Below the pieces are notes generated by a model that made no database searches, was not told where the DNA came from, and was given only the letters and a program-made list of their open reading frames with translations. DNA of 64,000 nucleotides from Shewanella carassii (GTDB taxonomy: Bacteria > Pseudomonadota > Gammaproteobacteria > Enterobacterales > Shewanellaceae): the NCBI RefSeq assembly GCF_002777975.1, contig NZ_NGVS01000013.1, positions 162,392 to 226,391 of the forward strand, given 5' to 3'. Numbering within the stretch: position 1 is the stretch's first letter; each line of letters opens with the position of its first letter. Of this stretch, positions 53,641 through 63,270 are shown piece by piece. The position numbers and the translations under genes were made by a program.

Positions 53641-54528
53641 CTATTCAATATCCTGCTCCAGCAGGGCTTGGCGTTTCTCCATCAGATCCTTAATCAGCGG
53701 GGTTAGAATGAGTTCCATTGCCAGTGACATCTTGCCTCCCGGTACGACCAGGGTGTTGATTCTGGACATAAAAGCCCCCTGGATCATCTTCAAATAATAG
53801 GGGAAGTCGACATTGTTGATGCCGCGAAAGCGGATCACCACAAAGCTTTCATCCAGACTGGGAATATCCTTGGCACTGAAGGGGTTGGAGGTATCTACCG
53901 TAGGGACCCGCTGAAAATTGATATGAGTGCGGGAGAATTGCGGCGTCATGTGATTGATATAGTCGTCCATCGAACGCACGATTGAGCCCATCACTTTTTC
54001 ACGGGTATGGCCGCGCTCAGAGGTATCGCGGATGATCTTTTGGATCCACTCCAGGTTGACTATGGGTACCATGCCAATCAAGAGATCCACGTGTTGGGCA
54101 ACATTGCTTTCGCCGGTCACTACACCGCCGTGCAGCCCCTCGTAGTAGAGCATATCCGTGTCTTCCGGTAGCGGCCGCCATTGGGTAAAGGTACCCGGCA
54201 TCTGGTTGTAAGGTACGGCCTCATCGAAGGTGTGCAGGTAGGAGCGGGTTTCCCCTTGTCCCGTGCTGGCATAGTCGGCAAAACACTTTTCCAAGCGGGC
54301 AAAATCATTGGCCTCAGGGCCAAAATAGCTGATGTTGCGGTTTTCGGCCTTGGCCTTGCGGATCATCACTTCCATTTCGGCGCGGGTATAGTGGTGAAAG
54401 CTGTCCCCTTCTACCATGGCCGCGTTGATCCCCAGCTGCCTGAAGATGTGACTGAAGGCGGTTGTGGTAGTCGTGGTTCCGGCACCCGATGAACCTGTCA
54501 CTGCGATAATTGGATGTTTTGCAGACAT
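53641..54528 (-). CDS. prkB: Phosphoribulokinase-like protein PrkB
   Basis: A 295-residue P-loop kinase very close to E. coli PrkB. The P-loop is GSSGAGTTT, with Thr in the usual Lys place as in other proteobacterial phosphoribulokinases. HTFDEAVPYNQMPGTFTQW, EGLHGGVV and VPTVDTSNPF are conserved. No RuBisCO gene is nearby, so a Calvin-cycle role is unlikely and the in vivo role is unknown. It follows yheU and yheT as in enterobacteria. Confidence 0.92.
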   Translation of the reverse strand: MSAKHPIIAVTGSSGAGTTTTTTAFSHIFRQLGINAAMVEGDSFHHYTRAEMEVMIRKAKAENRNISYFGPEANDFARLEKCFADYASTGQGETRSYLHTFDEAVPYNQMPGTFTQWRPLPEDTDMLYYEGLHGGVVTGESNVAQHVDLLIGMVPIVNLEWIQKIIRDTSERGHTREKVMGSIVRSMDDYINHMTPQFSRTHINFQRVPTVDTSNPFSAKDIPSLDESFVVIRFRGINNVDFPYYLKMIQGAFMSRINTLVVPGGKMSLAMELILTPLIKDLMEKRQALLEQDIE

Positions 54529-54622
54529 TTTTCCTACCTATTTCAAAGAACTTGAGCCACGGGCTAACGATCGGTGGGTTAACCTTTGGTTAACTACTTA
54601 TAAAGGAATGCAGGGGGGCGGG

Positions 54623-54880
54623 TCAATCATGGGTAAGTGGAGTTCGGCGCATGATCTCCTCGCGGGAGCGGATCGCAATGGACTCATCGTCTTCACCAAA
54701 TTCGACCAGCAAATGCCCGCTCTTGAGCGCCAGGCGGCACTTGCCGATGGCCTGCTCCAACGCTTCGTCACCCAAGGCATCGAAGCTGCCATCTTCTACC
54801 TGAGAGAGCAGGTATTCCTTAATCAGGTTGTCCAGGGTGTCCTTGGGCAGTTGCAGCAGGGATTCATAGGGTATCAGCAT
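54623..54880 (-). CDS. yheU: YheU family protein (UPF0270)
   Basis: An 85-residue conserved small protein (MLIPYESLLQLPKDTLDNLI, EDGSFDALGD). Function unknown. It overlaps the 3' end of yheT by 17 bp, an arrangement shared with E. coli. Confidence 0.92.
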   Translation of the reverse strand: MLIPYESLLQLPKDTLDNLIKEYLLSQVEDGSFDALGDEALEQAIGKCRLALKSGHLLVEFGEDDESIAIRSREEIMRRTPLTHD

Positions 54881-55853
54881 GAGTTGACTCCGTTAGATAA
54901 CGCAGCAATCGCTGCTCCAGATAATAGCGTGGTCGCCATGGTGTGCCGCCCTCGATAAAGCCCACATGGCCGCCATTGGCATGCAGTTCATACTCGACGC
55001 AGGCGGGCAGATGCGCCAATGAAGGGATTACGGCGTCCGTCATAAACGGGTCGTCTGCGGCATGCAGAATCAGGGTCGGCTTGGCTATCTTGCTCAATAA
55101 AGGCAAGGCGCTGGCCTTTTGGTAATAGTCATCGACACCGTTGAAACCGTGCAGTGGTGCCGTCACCTGATGGTCGAAATCATAAAAGGTGTTTAGCCGT
55201 TTGATGGCTTCGCCATTCAGCGGCAACTGGCTGTTGCCCCGCTCGAGTTTCAGCAGCATTTTTTGCTGCAGTTGGCGGATGAGATAACTTTGATAAACCT
55301 TGGAGAAGCCTTTCTCCAGCCGCTTGGCGCAGGATGCCAGCGCCAGCGGTGCCGATACCACGGCTGCGCGACTGAGCAGGCTTTTCTCAGCAAATTCTCC
55401 CTGGTACTTGGCCAGTACATTGCCGCCGAGGCTGTAACCGACCGCCAGCAGAGGCGAGTGGGGATAGCGCTGCTTTAGGGTTTGCAGGCTATGGCTGATA
55501 TCGGCCGTATCACCGCTGTGGTAACTGCGCGCCAGGCGATTGTCTTCACCCGAACAGCCTCTGTGATGGTGCACTACGGCGGCCAGCCCCCGCTTCTGAC
55601 ACTCGCGCAGCAGGCGGCGGATATAGTGGGAGTCGGCGCTGCCCTCTAGCCCATGCAGTATTACCAACAAGGGCTTACCCGGGATAGGCGCTTTGAGCCA
55701 GTCGAGGTCGATAAAGTCGCCATCTTCCAGTTCCAACCGTTCACGTTGCAGCGGCAACCCCGCCACCTTGGTCAGCACTGGAATGATAGTTTGAAAATGG
55801 GGGCTCTTGGCCCACCAGGGCGGGCGAAAACTGCTACTCATGATATCTCGCAT
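54864..55853 (-). CDS. yheT: YheT-like alpha/beta hydrolase
   Basis: A 329-residue alpha/beta hydrolase. The nucleophile elbow is VGYSLGGNVLAKY. HGLEGSADSHY is the oxyanion region, DDPFMTD carries the acid and NGGHVGFIEGG the histidine. It probably hydrolyses an ester, with unknown substrate. The start may be ATG 55853 or the ATG at 55841; neither has a clear ribosome-binding site. Confidence 0.9.
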   Translation of the reverse strand: MRDIMSSSFRPPWWAKSPHFQTIIPVLTKVAGLPLQRERLELEDGDFIDLDWLKAPIPGKPLLVILHGLEGSADSHYIRRLLRECQKRGLAAVVHHHRGCSGEDNRLARSYHSGDTADISHSLQTLKQRYPHSPLLAVGYSLGGNVLAKYQGEFAEKSLLSRAAVVSAPLALASCAKRLEKGFSKVYQSYLIRQLQQKMLLKLERGNSQLPLNGEAIKRLNTFYDFDHQVTAPLHGFNGVDDYYQKASALPLLSKIAKPTLILHAADDPFMTDAVIPSLAHLPACVEYELHANGGHVGFIEGGTPWRPRYYLEQRLLRYLTESTHADTL

Positions 55854-55963
55854 GCAAAATGGCCTATTGCCGTGGGCGCTTTGCTGTGGTTAATTGGTTA
55901 TCGGCCGAATTGTAACACAGATGTCAGCACAGCCGAGTGCAGGGAAATGACAGGAGGACAGGC

Positions 55964-56470
55964 ATGCAAAGACGGCAGTTTCTACTGTGGGCTTTGGGGG
56001 GAACAACGGCGCTGGCGTTAGGCGTCAGCCTCTATGTAGATGAGGAGATCGTCAGCTTGAGTGAGCGGGAAAAGCCTCATGACCTTCTGCTCGGCGCCTT
56101 GATCCCAGTATTGTTGGAAGGCGCATTGCCGGAGATTAGCAAGCATAGAGTCGATGCCATCAATCGCACTCTGGATGCGGTCAATCAAACCCTTAAATGG
56201 CTACCTAAGGCCCAGCGTCAGGAGCTGGAACAGCTGCTCGACATGCTGGAAAACCGCTTTGGCTTACTCTTGCTGAGCGGCAGTATGACGCCTCTGATGT
56301 TGCGCAGTCCCAATGAATTGGTCGGTATGCTGGAGTCTTGGCGCAGCGCTTGGATGGCGCTGCTGCAACAAGCCTATCTTGGTCTCAGAGAACTGTTGAT
56401 GGCGAGCTATTACGCCTGCCCTGAGCATTGGGGCGGGCTTAACTACAGCAAGCCGAAACTGGCCCTCTAA
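55964..56470 (+). CDS. Tat-signal protein paired with a GMC oxidoreductase
   Basis: A 168-residue protein whose N-terminus MQRRQFLLWALGGTTALALG has twin arginines and a hydrophobic segment, fitting a Tat signal. The body is helical (PHDLLLGALIPVLLEGALPE, HRVDAINRTLDAVN). It lies 19 bp before the GMC oxidoreductase, a layout like gluconate 2-dehydrogenase subunit 3 with its flavoprotein. It may carry the folded flavoprotein through the Tat pore. ATG 55964 follows AGGAGG. Confidence 0.7.
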   Translation: MQRRQFLLWALGGTTALALGVSLYVDEEIVSLSEREKPHDLLLGALIPVLLEGALPEISKHRVDAINRTLDAVNQTLKWLPKAQRQELEQLLDMLENRFGLLLLSGSMTPLMLRSPNELVGMLESWRSAWMALLQQAYLGLRELLMASYYACPEHWGGLNYSKPKLAL

Positions 56471-56489
56471 TACCCCACAGGAGACACAT

Positions 56490-58103
56490 TTGCCGATAGT
56501 TGATCCCATTTTGGCCGGGTTGGCCGCAGGTTGGAAACATACAGATGGAGCCTCTTTGACCGAGGATCTTGAACTGGAGACGGATGTCGTCATCATAGGT
56601 ACAGGTGCCGGCGGCGGTACGGCGGCTGAAATATTGACTCAGGCGGGGCTCAGAGTTTTGCTGTTGGAGGCCGGGCCGCTCAAGTCATCCTCTGACTTTG
56701 TCATGGAGGAGCGCCGCGCCTATCCAGAACTCTACCAGCAAGCGGCGGCGATGAAGACCCTGGATAAGGGAATAGGTATTTTCCAGGGCAAGTCGGTCGG
56801 CGGCTCCACTACAGTCAACTGGACCACTTCGATTCGCACCCCAAAAGCCACTCTGGACTATTGGCAAAGCCTTGGGGTTAAAGGTTTGTCCCGCAGCGAG
56901 TTGGATCCCTGGTTCGACAAGATGGAGCAAAGGCTCAATATCAGTCGTTGGCCGATAGATCCCAACCGCAACAACCAGGCTCTCAGGGATGGCTGTGTCG
57001 AGCTAGGCTGGGACTACACAGTTATCAAACGCAATGTGCTGGGCTGCTGGAACACGGGGTACTGCGGCATGGGCTGCCCGGTGAATGCCAAGCAATCCAT
57101 GCTGGTCACCACCATACCGGCTGCCCTGAACGCTGGGGCTGAGTTATACAGCCATGTTCGCGCCGAGCGCTTCGAGCATCATGGCGAGCGGGTTTTTGCT
57201 CTCAGAGCCGAGGCGCTCGATGGCTATAACAAGCCCACTGGAGTCAAGTTGATGATCCGTGCCCGTCATTATGTGGCGGCGGCCGGGGCAATCCACACTC
57301 CGGCATTACTGCTGCGTTCACAAATGACAGATCCCTATCAGCGCCTCGGCAAGCAGACCTGTTTACACCCAACCGTGCTCAGTGGCGCCCGCTTTCGGGA
57401 GGCAATCAATGCCCACTCCGGGGCACCGCAGTCGATATATTCGGATCAGTTTGTTTGGCAAGATGGTGCTACTGGTCAACCAGGATATAAGCTGGAGGTA
57501 CCGCCGGTGCATCCTGTGCTTATTGCCTCCAAAACCCTGGGCTATGGGCCACAGCATGCCGAGCTGATGTCCTGGTTCAATCATCTGCAGGTCACCATAG
57601 CCCTGATCCGGGATGGCTTTTCGCCAGAATTGCCCGGTGGCCAAGTACTGTTGACAGATAAAGGCACTGCGCTGGATTACCCTCTGACGCCGGCCCTGTT
57701 TGCCGCCGCCAGAAGGGCTTTTGCCAGCATGGCCGAGCTGCAGTTTGCCGCCGGTGCTGAGCAGGTTATGCCTATCAATGAGGGCGCCGGAATTTTGTCC
57801 TCTTGGCAAGAGGCCAAACAGGTTATAGCCAATATGCCGCTGGCGCCACTGAAGACCATAGTGGCTTCGGCACATGTAATGGGCGGCTGCGCCATGGGCG
57901 AAGACAGGCAATTATCCTGGGTAAACAGTGAAGGTCAGGCACATTACTACAGCAATCTATCTGTGATGGATGGTTCTGTATTTCCCAGCAGTTTGGGGGC
58001 CAATCCTCAATTGAGCATCTATGGTTTGACGGCGCGGAACGCCAGCCGATTGGCTCGGAGACTCAAGCGGGAGCCAGCAGTGCAGGGTGTTGCTGAGGGC
58101 TGA
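56490..58103 (+). CDS. GMC family FAD-dependent oxidoreductase
   Basis: A 537-residue flavoprotein. FAD binds at VVIIGTGAGGGTAAEIL, with GKSVGGSTTVNW as the second GMC block. The C-terminal HVMGGCAMGED and NLSVMDGSVFPSSLGANPQL carry the active-site region. Cysteines cluster at GCWNTGYCGMGCPVNAK. It has no signal peptide of its own and starts with TTG behind AGGAGA. The substrate is an alcohol or sugar of unknown type. Its end overlaps the convergent gene by 41 bp. Confidence 0.88.
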   Translation: MPIVDPILAGLAAGWKHTDGASLTEDLELETDVVIIGTGAGGGTAAEILTQAGLRVLLLEAGPLKSSSDFVMEERRAYPELYQQAAAMKTLDKGIGIFQGKSVGGSTTVNWTTSIRTPKATLDYWQSLGVKGLSRSELDPWFDKMEQRLNISRWPIDPNRNNQALRDGCVELGWDYTVIKRNVLGCWNTGYCGMGCPVNAKQSMLVTTIPAALNAGAELYSHVRAERFEHHGERVFALRAEALDGYNKPTGVKLMIRARHYVAAAGAIHTPALLLRSQMTDPYQRLGKQTCLHPTVLSGARFREAINAHSGAPQSIYSDQFVWQDGATGQPGYKLEVPPVHPVLIASKTLGYGPQHAELMSWFNHLQVTIALIRDGFSPELPGGQVLLTDKGTALDYPLTPALFAAARRAFASMAELQFAAGAEQVMPINEGAGILSSWQEAKQVIANMPLAPLKTIVASAHVMGGCAMGEDRQLSWVNSEGQAHYYSNLSVMDGSVFPSSLGANPQLSIYGLTARNASRLARRLKREPAVQGVAEG

Positions 58104-58515
58104 GGTTGAATAGCGCCAGATAAGTGCTGAGATTGTGTCGCTTGTCTTCAGCGATGCTGCGAGGCAGACCGTTGAGTTTATGCAGTATTAAATGCTGACC
58201 TCGACGTTCCATTTTGAGTTCGACATCCAGCATCTGTTGGTATTCTGTTTGCTCCAGATTGGGTTTGGCTAGCCGTCTAAGTCGGCGGTAGGGGTGCAGA
58301 ATGCCGCTTTCCCACTGTGCTATATCGGTATGCAATTGAGACCAAGACTCGCAGTCGAGAGCGACACGTTTATCGTCCAGTGTCAGTGCAAGTAAGATCA
58401 GGTTCACTATCAGGCCATGTTTGTCCTGTAGCTCTATCAGCAACTTTTCCAGCGAGGGGTATAGCGCTTCGCACTCCTGCCAAAGATTGGGGGTAAATAG
58501 ACTCGTATGGGGCAC
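58063..58515 (-). CDS. TIGR02444-like protein
   Basis: A 150-residue helical protein (LWQECEALYPSLEKLLIELQ, HGLIVNLILLALTLD, YRRLRRLAKP) resembling the TIGR02444/DUF2390 family of unknown function. It is 44 bp upstream of no gene on its strand: the order on the minus strand is yheS, then this gene, then the GMC overlap, so yheS is the likely operon partner. Confidence 0.75.
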   Translation of the reverse strand: MPHTSLFTPNLWQECEALYPSLEKLLIELQDKHGLIVNLILLALTLDDKRVALDCESWSQLHTDIAQWESGILHPYRRLRRLAKPNLEQTEYQQMLDVELKMERRGQHLILHKLNGLPRSIAEDKRHNLSTYLALFNLSPQQHPALLAPA

Positions 58516-58559
58516 AGAGTTCTCCTTTGGGTTAACTTAACGGCTTGGCCGAATCCAGT

Positions 58560-60467
58560 TTAAAGACCCGATTCGGCTTCGATGGCGTCTATCTCTTCCT
58601 GAAGTTCCAACCAGTTCATTTCGCTTTCTTCCAGCGCCTGCGAAAGTTGGGTGCGCTCGGCGAGGATCTCCGTCAGTCTGGGCTTTTGCTCGGCCTCGTA
58701 GAGAGCAGTGTTCGCCAGCAGATTTTCCAGCTCCGCCAATCTGTCGGTAGCCTGGCTCTGCTCGGCTTCCAGTTTGGCCTGGCGTTTCTTCAGTGGTGAT
58801 AGTTTTTGTCTCAATTCAGCTTCCAGGCGCTTTTGCAGCTTCTTGTCCTGGGCTGGTGAGGCTTCGTCAACCTGGGACACACTCGCCGTTGCGGCCTTGG
58901 CGGCATCCAGCAACCACTGGTGATAGTCGTCCAGATCGCCATCGAACATCCGCACTTCGCCGCCGTCGACCAGGTAATAGTCGTTGCAGGTGAGTCTCAG
59001 CAGGTGACGGTCGTGGGACACTATCACCATGGCGCCTTCAAAGCCCTGCAGCGCAACGGTCAAGGCGTGGCGCATCTCCAAATCCAGGTGGTTGGTGGGT
59101 TCATCGAGCAGCAATAGATTGGGGCGTTGCCACACCAGCAGCGCCAATACCAGACGGGCCTTTTCACCACCGGAGAAGGGACGCACTTGGGCAAGTGCCA
59201 TATCTCCCTGGAACCCAAAACCACCGAGGAAGTCTCTCAACTCCTGTTCGCGGGCATTGGGTGCCAAGCGCTGCAGATGCTGCAGCGGGGTATCATCCAG
59301 CTGCAGAAACTCTATCTGATGTTGGGCAAAGTAGCCGATATTGAGCCCGGGATTAGGCTCGTACAGGCCGCGCATGGGCGAGAGCTGCTCAGACAGCAAC
59401 TTAATCAGGGTAGACTTACCGGCACCGTTGCGCCCCAACAAACCGATGCGGGCACCGGGTACCAGATTGAGATGCACCTTGTTGAGAATAGCCTTGTCGC
59501 CGTAGCCGACCGACACATCTTCCATCTTCACCAAGGGGTTGGGCAGCGCATCCGGCTCGCGAAATTCCATATAGAAAGGGCTGTCGGCCTTGGAAGGCAT
59601 CAACTCAGTCATCCTTTCCAGGGCCTTCAGGCGGCTTTGGGCCTGTTTGGCCTTACTGGCCTTGTAACGGAAGCGGTCCACAAAAGACTGCATGTGCGCC
59701 CGCTCTCGCTGCTGGCGTTCATAGGCCACCTGTTGCTGGGCCATACGTTCGGCACGAGTGTGTTCAAAGGCGCTGTAGTTACCCTTGTAGAAGTTAAGTT
59801 TCTGGTGTTCAACATGGACGATTTCGTCCACTATGGCGTCGATAAAGTCACGGTCGTGGCTGATCAGCACCAGCGTGCCTTGATAGGATTTAATCCAACC
59901 TTCCAGCCAGTACATGGTATCCAGATCTAGGTGGTTGGTGGGCTCATCGAGCAGCAATAATTCTGAGCGACACAGCAGTGCCTGCGCCAGATTGAGACGC
60001 ATCCGCCAGCCACCGGAGAAGCTCTTCACCGGATGGCTCTGCTGGGCCTCGCTAAAGCCAAGCCCTGCCAGCAGAGTACCGGCACGGGCGCGTATGCTGT
60101 AGCCGCCGATGGCATCAAGCTTGCCGTGCAGTTCGGCTATCCTGTGGCCATTATCCTCTGCTTCAGCCTTGGCCAGTTGGGTTTCGAGCTCGCGAAACTC
60201 ACGATCGCCATCGAGCACATATTCCAGTGCCGAGACGTCCAGCGCCGGGGTTTCCTGAGCAACAGTTGCGATGCGCCACTGGGATGGCACGCTGATCTCG
60301 CCTTTGTCCAGGTGTAGTTGCCCTAGAATCAGGGCCAACAACGAGGACTTACCCGTACCGTTGGCGCCGACTAATCCCACCTTGTGGCCGGGATAAATAG
60401 TCAATGAGGCCTCGTCAAGCAAGGTCTTGGTGCCACGGATCAACTGGGCATCGGAAATGGTGATCAT
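58560..60467 (-). CDS. yheS: ABC-F family ATPase YheS
   Basis: A 635-residue soluble protein with two ABC cassettes (GANGTGKSS and GRNGAGKST, signatures FSGGWRMRLNLAQAL and FSGGEKARLVLALLV). A linker is rich in Arg/Gln, and a C-terminal coiled coil follows (LSPLKKRQAKLEAEQSQATD). ABC-F proteins act on the ribosome, and YheS is the housekeeping member. The TIGR02444-like gene lies 44 bp downstream. Confidence 0.93.
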   Translation of the reverse strand: MITISDAQLIRGTKTLLDEASLTIYPGHKVGLVGANGTGKSSLLALILGQLHLDKGEISVPSQWRIATVAQETPALDVSALEYVLDGDREFRELETQLAKAEAEDNGHRIAELHGKLDAIGGYSIRARAGTLLAGLGFSEAQQSHPVKSFSGGWRMRLNLAQALLCRSELLLLDEPTNHLDLDTMYWLEGWIKSYQGTLVLISHDRDFIDAIVDEIVHVEHQKLNFYKGNYSAFEHTRAERMAQQQVAYERQQRERAHMQSFVDRFRYKASKAKQAQSRLKALERMTELMPSKADSPFYMEFREPDALPNPLVKMEDVSVGYGDKAILNKVHLNLVPGARIGLLGRNGAGKSTLIKLLSEQLSPMRGLYEPNPGLNIGYFAQHQIEFLQLDDTPLQHLQRLAPNAREQELRDFLGGFGFQGDMALAQVRPFSGGEKARLVLALLVWQRPNLLLLDEPTNHLDLEMRHALTVALQGFEGAMVIVSHDRHLLRLTCNDYYLVDGGEVRMFDGDLDDYHQWLLDAAKAATASVSQVDEASPAQDKKLQKRLEAELRQKLSPLKKRQAKLEAEQSQATDRLAELENLLANTALYEAEQKPRLTEILAERTQLSQALEESEMNWLELQEEIDAIEAESGL

Positions 60468-60795
60468 GAATACTGCTTTGGAATACGCTGAATTTATGGA
60501 GCCAGATGATAGCCCAGAACCCCGGTCTCAGGCTATAGCAGCAACACTTTGCTGTGAGCTTACACCAGGCCTAAAAGGCTTATAGTCGTTTAGAAGGGGG
60601 TGTTGCCCTCAAAAGGACTGTTTTGTGGCAAGCAAACCGAAAAATATCGGGAAAAACTAATGTTTTCAAGGTGACTGAGCTGCATTTCTTCAGTACTTGC
60701 AGTACCATCCAAGCGCGCTCAAAAAAGCGCCACAGGAAACAAGGAGTTTTACCAAGGGAGCCTCATTACCTTGGGGCAGACAGGGAGAGTCATAG
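60468..60795 (+). other. Intergenic region before the toxin gene
   Basis: 328 bp between divergent yheS and the effector gene. It should contain both promoters, and a ribosome-binding site (gggaga) precedes 60796. No other feature is convincing. Confidence 0.35.
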
Positions 60796-62778
60796 ATGGG
60801 CGTGATCCGCGTAGTCAGTATGGCTGAGTTGCATCTCAGTGATGCCGGGCAGATTGAGGCCAACTGGCAAAGCTTGAGCAATGAACAGTTGGTATCTTTG
60901 GCACCGTCCGGGCGCTCGCTTGAGCAGCTCAAGCGGGAACTGACCGATGGCAACTGGGTGCTTCTCAGTGATGCACCAATCTTGCCACTATTTCGTTATC
61001 AATCCGGCGACTGGGTCGCCAACATTCAAGACGGTATTTCCCCTCACGCCGTTAATCAGATCCAAACGCGTTTGGCTTCGGCTGGAAGCAGTGCTTACTT
61101 TAAAACATCCACCGGCAGCCTGGCCCCGGCCATCGAACCAGTTTACAGCCCGGATCCCAGCCTGACTCAGATTGCGCCCACCACTGCGCCAACGGCTAAA
61201 ATCAGTCCCAAGTTCGCTCAAGCCAGACGCAGGTTGGAGTTGGAACTGGTTTACGACGACAAAGAGGAGACGGCGGCAGGTAAGGTGCCCTATAGAGTCG
61301 AATTCAGTGATGGTTCGCAAAAGAGCGGGGTATTGAATGCCAAGGGCTGGGCCTGCATGGAAGATTGCCCCAACGGGGAAGCCACAGTGATCTTCGGCGA
61401 TGAGGCTGAGCGCCAAAGTGCAGAGCAAAGGCTACCCGGCCTCTACCGTCAGTTGGCGGCGTCGCTGGACACCGCGGCAGCGGAAATGGCCAAGAAAAGC
61501 GAACAGTTGGCCGCACAGGTGGATGTTCAGCAAATCAGTGACAGTTTCAGGCAAAAAGTGGATGCACAGCTGGCGGAGCTAACGGCTCAGCGAGAGCAGT
61601 TCAACCAGCAGCAAATCTGGCAGCAAGTCTTGCAGACCGGCCTGGCTTACAAGCAGGGGCTGCGTCAGGGTACGGCCAGTGTTATGGACGATTTGCTGGA
61701 TTTCAATGGCTTGATGGCATTCCTTGAGGAAGCAGATATCAGTCTTTCTTTGTTGCTCGAGGCGATAATGACAGGCGATGTCGATGCTCTGGAGACCAAA
61801 CTGGCCCAATGGCGTGCCCGCAGTGAAAATGGCTTGAAGGCCACAGGTGAGGCGATGGAAATGCTGATCTTGCTGTTAAAAGACGAGCATGTCCGGGCCT
61901 TATTGCAATCACTGCCACTGCGTTATCTCGACGCCCTTCCCAAAGATAAGCTGGCCGAAATAGTCGGTTATATGCATAGCCGGGTCAGTTTGGATGGCAT
62001 GTTGGAGATGTCTCTTGTCCTGCTTGCGGCGCTGGTTGGCAGTATCTTTGGGATGATCCTGATGTTTCTTGTTGTGACCAAGAGACGGGCCAGCCGGATT
62101 ATCAGCCCGGCCAGCAGCGTATTGGAAGATATCGCCAAGGCGCAAAAGGCGATTAGGAACGACCATGCAATTCAAACTTATATCGGAAAACACCAGACTC
62201 CACTGAATAGCAAGACGCCAAAGGGTGATGTTGACACTCCTTTGAAAAGTCAGGAAAATGCGGGTGGAGATGTTCCAAACAGGAAAGTAATAGAGTTAGA
62301 GCCTGGGCAAAAAGGAGGCTGGAACAAAACGCTCAATAAGCAGCTAGATCCAAATACCGATTATAAAGTCGGAAACTATACCTATCAAACGGACAGCGCC
62401 GGAAATGTCAATCGTGTTCATGGAAAACTAAAGCTAGAGACGCGCGATCGAAATACTCATCAACAAACAAAATCTGCTGAAGCTAACGGCATCAAAGATG
62501 GTTTGCAGACGGACGATGGTGGTCATTTGGTGGCATCAATATTCGATGGTCCGGGAGAGCAGATCAATTATTCTCCGATGAACTCAAATTTGAATAGAGG
62601 TAGGTGGAAGAGAATGGAAAACAAATGGGCTGATGCGTTGAAATCTGGAAAAGAAGTAAGTGTGGACATTAAGCCAATATATGAAGGTGCTAGTAAGCGG
62701 CCAACAGCCTTTGATGTAAAATATTGGATTGACGGTAAGCAGAAACAAACATTTTTCGAGAATAGGCATGGTGGGTGA
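60796..62778 (+). CDS. Mosaic toxin with C-terminal DNA/RNA non-specific endonuclease domain
   Basis: A 660-residue probable antibacterial effector. Residues 1-60 form an adaptor-like start (ANWQSLSNEQLVSLAPSGRS, NWVLLSDAPILPLF). Residues about 148-205 have a beta-domain of the kind seen in type VI effectors (LELELVYDDKEETAAGKVPY, VEFSDGSQKSGVLNAKGWA). A helical region follows, then one membrane helix at about 410-432 (MSLVLLAALVGSIFGMILMF). From about residue 470 the DNA becomes clearly AT-richer. The tip ends in an Endonuclea_NS_2-like nuclease: DDGGHLVASIFDGPGEQINY, SNLNRGRWKRMENKWADAL, and a final strand-rich part. The likely catalytic His is in DGGH. An immunity gene follows after 6 bp. 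No VgrG or Hcp gene is present here. Confidence 0.8.
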   Translation: MGVIRVVSMAELHLSDAGQIEANWQSLSNEQLVSLAPSGRSLEQLKRELTDGNWVLLSDAPILPLFRYQSGDWVANIQDGISPHAVNQIQTRLASAGSSAYFKTSTGSLAPAIEPVYSPDPSLTQIAPTTAPTAKISPKFAQARRRLELELVYDDKEETAAGKVPYRVEFSDGSQKSGVLNAKGWACMEDCPNGEATVIFGDEAERQSAEQRLPGLYRQLAASLDTAAAEMAKKSEQLAAQVDVQQISDSFRQKVDAQLAELTAQREQFNQQQIWQQVLQTGLAYKQGLRQGTASVMDDLLDFNGLMAFLEEADISLSLLLEAIMTGDVDALETKLAQWRARSENGLKATGEAMEMLILLLKDEHVRALLQSLPLRYLDALPKDKLAEIVGYMHSRVSLDGMLEMSLVLLAALVGSIFGMILMFLVVTKRRASRIISPASSVLEDIAKAQKAIRNDHAIQTYIGKHQTPLNSKTPKGDVDTPLKSQENAGGDVPNRKVIELEPGQKGGWNKTLNKQLDPNTDYKVGNYTYQTDSAGNVNRVHGKLKLETRDRNTHQQTKSAEANGIKDGLQTDDGGHLVASIFDGPGEQINYSPMNSNLNRGRWKRMENKWADALKSGKEVSVDIKPIYEGASKRPTAFDVKYWIDGKQKQTFFENRHGG

Positions 62779-62784
62779 TATCTA

Positions 62785-63111
62785 ATGGACAGGACTTTAG
62801 ATGAGATTTATTTGAGCATTGCTCAGGCTGTTGTAGATTCCATTCAGGAAAGTTGGGATTTAGTAAAAATCGAAGTGGAATACGTTGATGACACTGCTGA
62901 ATTTGATTGTATTTATGTGAGATCAGACTCCGAAGAAGAAGTGGATTTTGACGTTGAATACCAAATGTACAAGGATTTTAAAGCGTTACACGAAATAACT
63001 ACTGAAGATAATAGTAATCTTTGGAATAGGGCGTTGTTTTCACTTAAACCTAGTGGTGATTTTAATATTGACTTCAAGTGGGACGAAGAGTTAGCACAAG
63101 ATTCATTGTAG
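62785..63111 (+). CDS. YezG-like immunity protein (DUF600)
   Basis: A 108-residue acidic protein resembling the YezG/DUF600 immunity family, including the typical NLWNRALFSLKPSGDFNIDF segment. It follows the nuclease toxin by 6 bp, shares its low GC content and should neutralise it by direct binding in the cytoplasm. The gene-pair logic and family match agree. Confidence 0.82.
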   Translation: MDRTLDEIYLSIAQAVVDSIQESWDLVKIEVEYVDDTAEFDCIYVRSDSEEEVDFDVEYQMYKDFKALHEITTEDNSNLWNRALFSLKPSGDFNIDFKWDEELAQDSL

Positions 63112-63185
63112 GTTAAAAGGTCAATTTTTCTATTAAGCCTGCGCGTATTGCCATCATCCGATCCAGGACGATCTGCACTTGAAGA

Positions 63186-63253
63186 AAACAGGACAGCCAT
63201 ATCTTTTTGATGTTTCGCCAAGCCTTGACTAGGCTTTGATATACCCATCAAAG
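63186..63253 (+). repeat. Nested hairpins before the transposase, first copy
   Basis: TTTTTGATG (from 63203) pairs with CATCAAAG (63246-63253), and inside it AAGCCT (63220-63225) pairs with AGGCTT (63231-63236). The same structure recurs about 597 bp later before the second copy. It probably is the subterminal recognition hairpin of the Y1 transposase element. Confidence 0.6.
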
Positions 63254-63270
63254 CTAAGTCGAGGTTGGTT

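Noticed and set aside
53641..54528. Calvin-cycle phosphoribulokinase
   Set aside because: The sequence is the heterotrophic PrkB type next to yheU-yheT and no RuBisCO genes are present.
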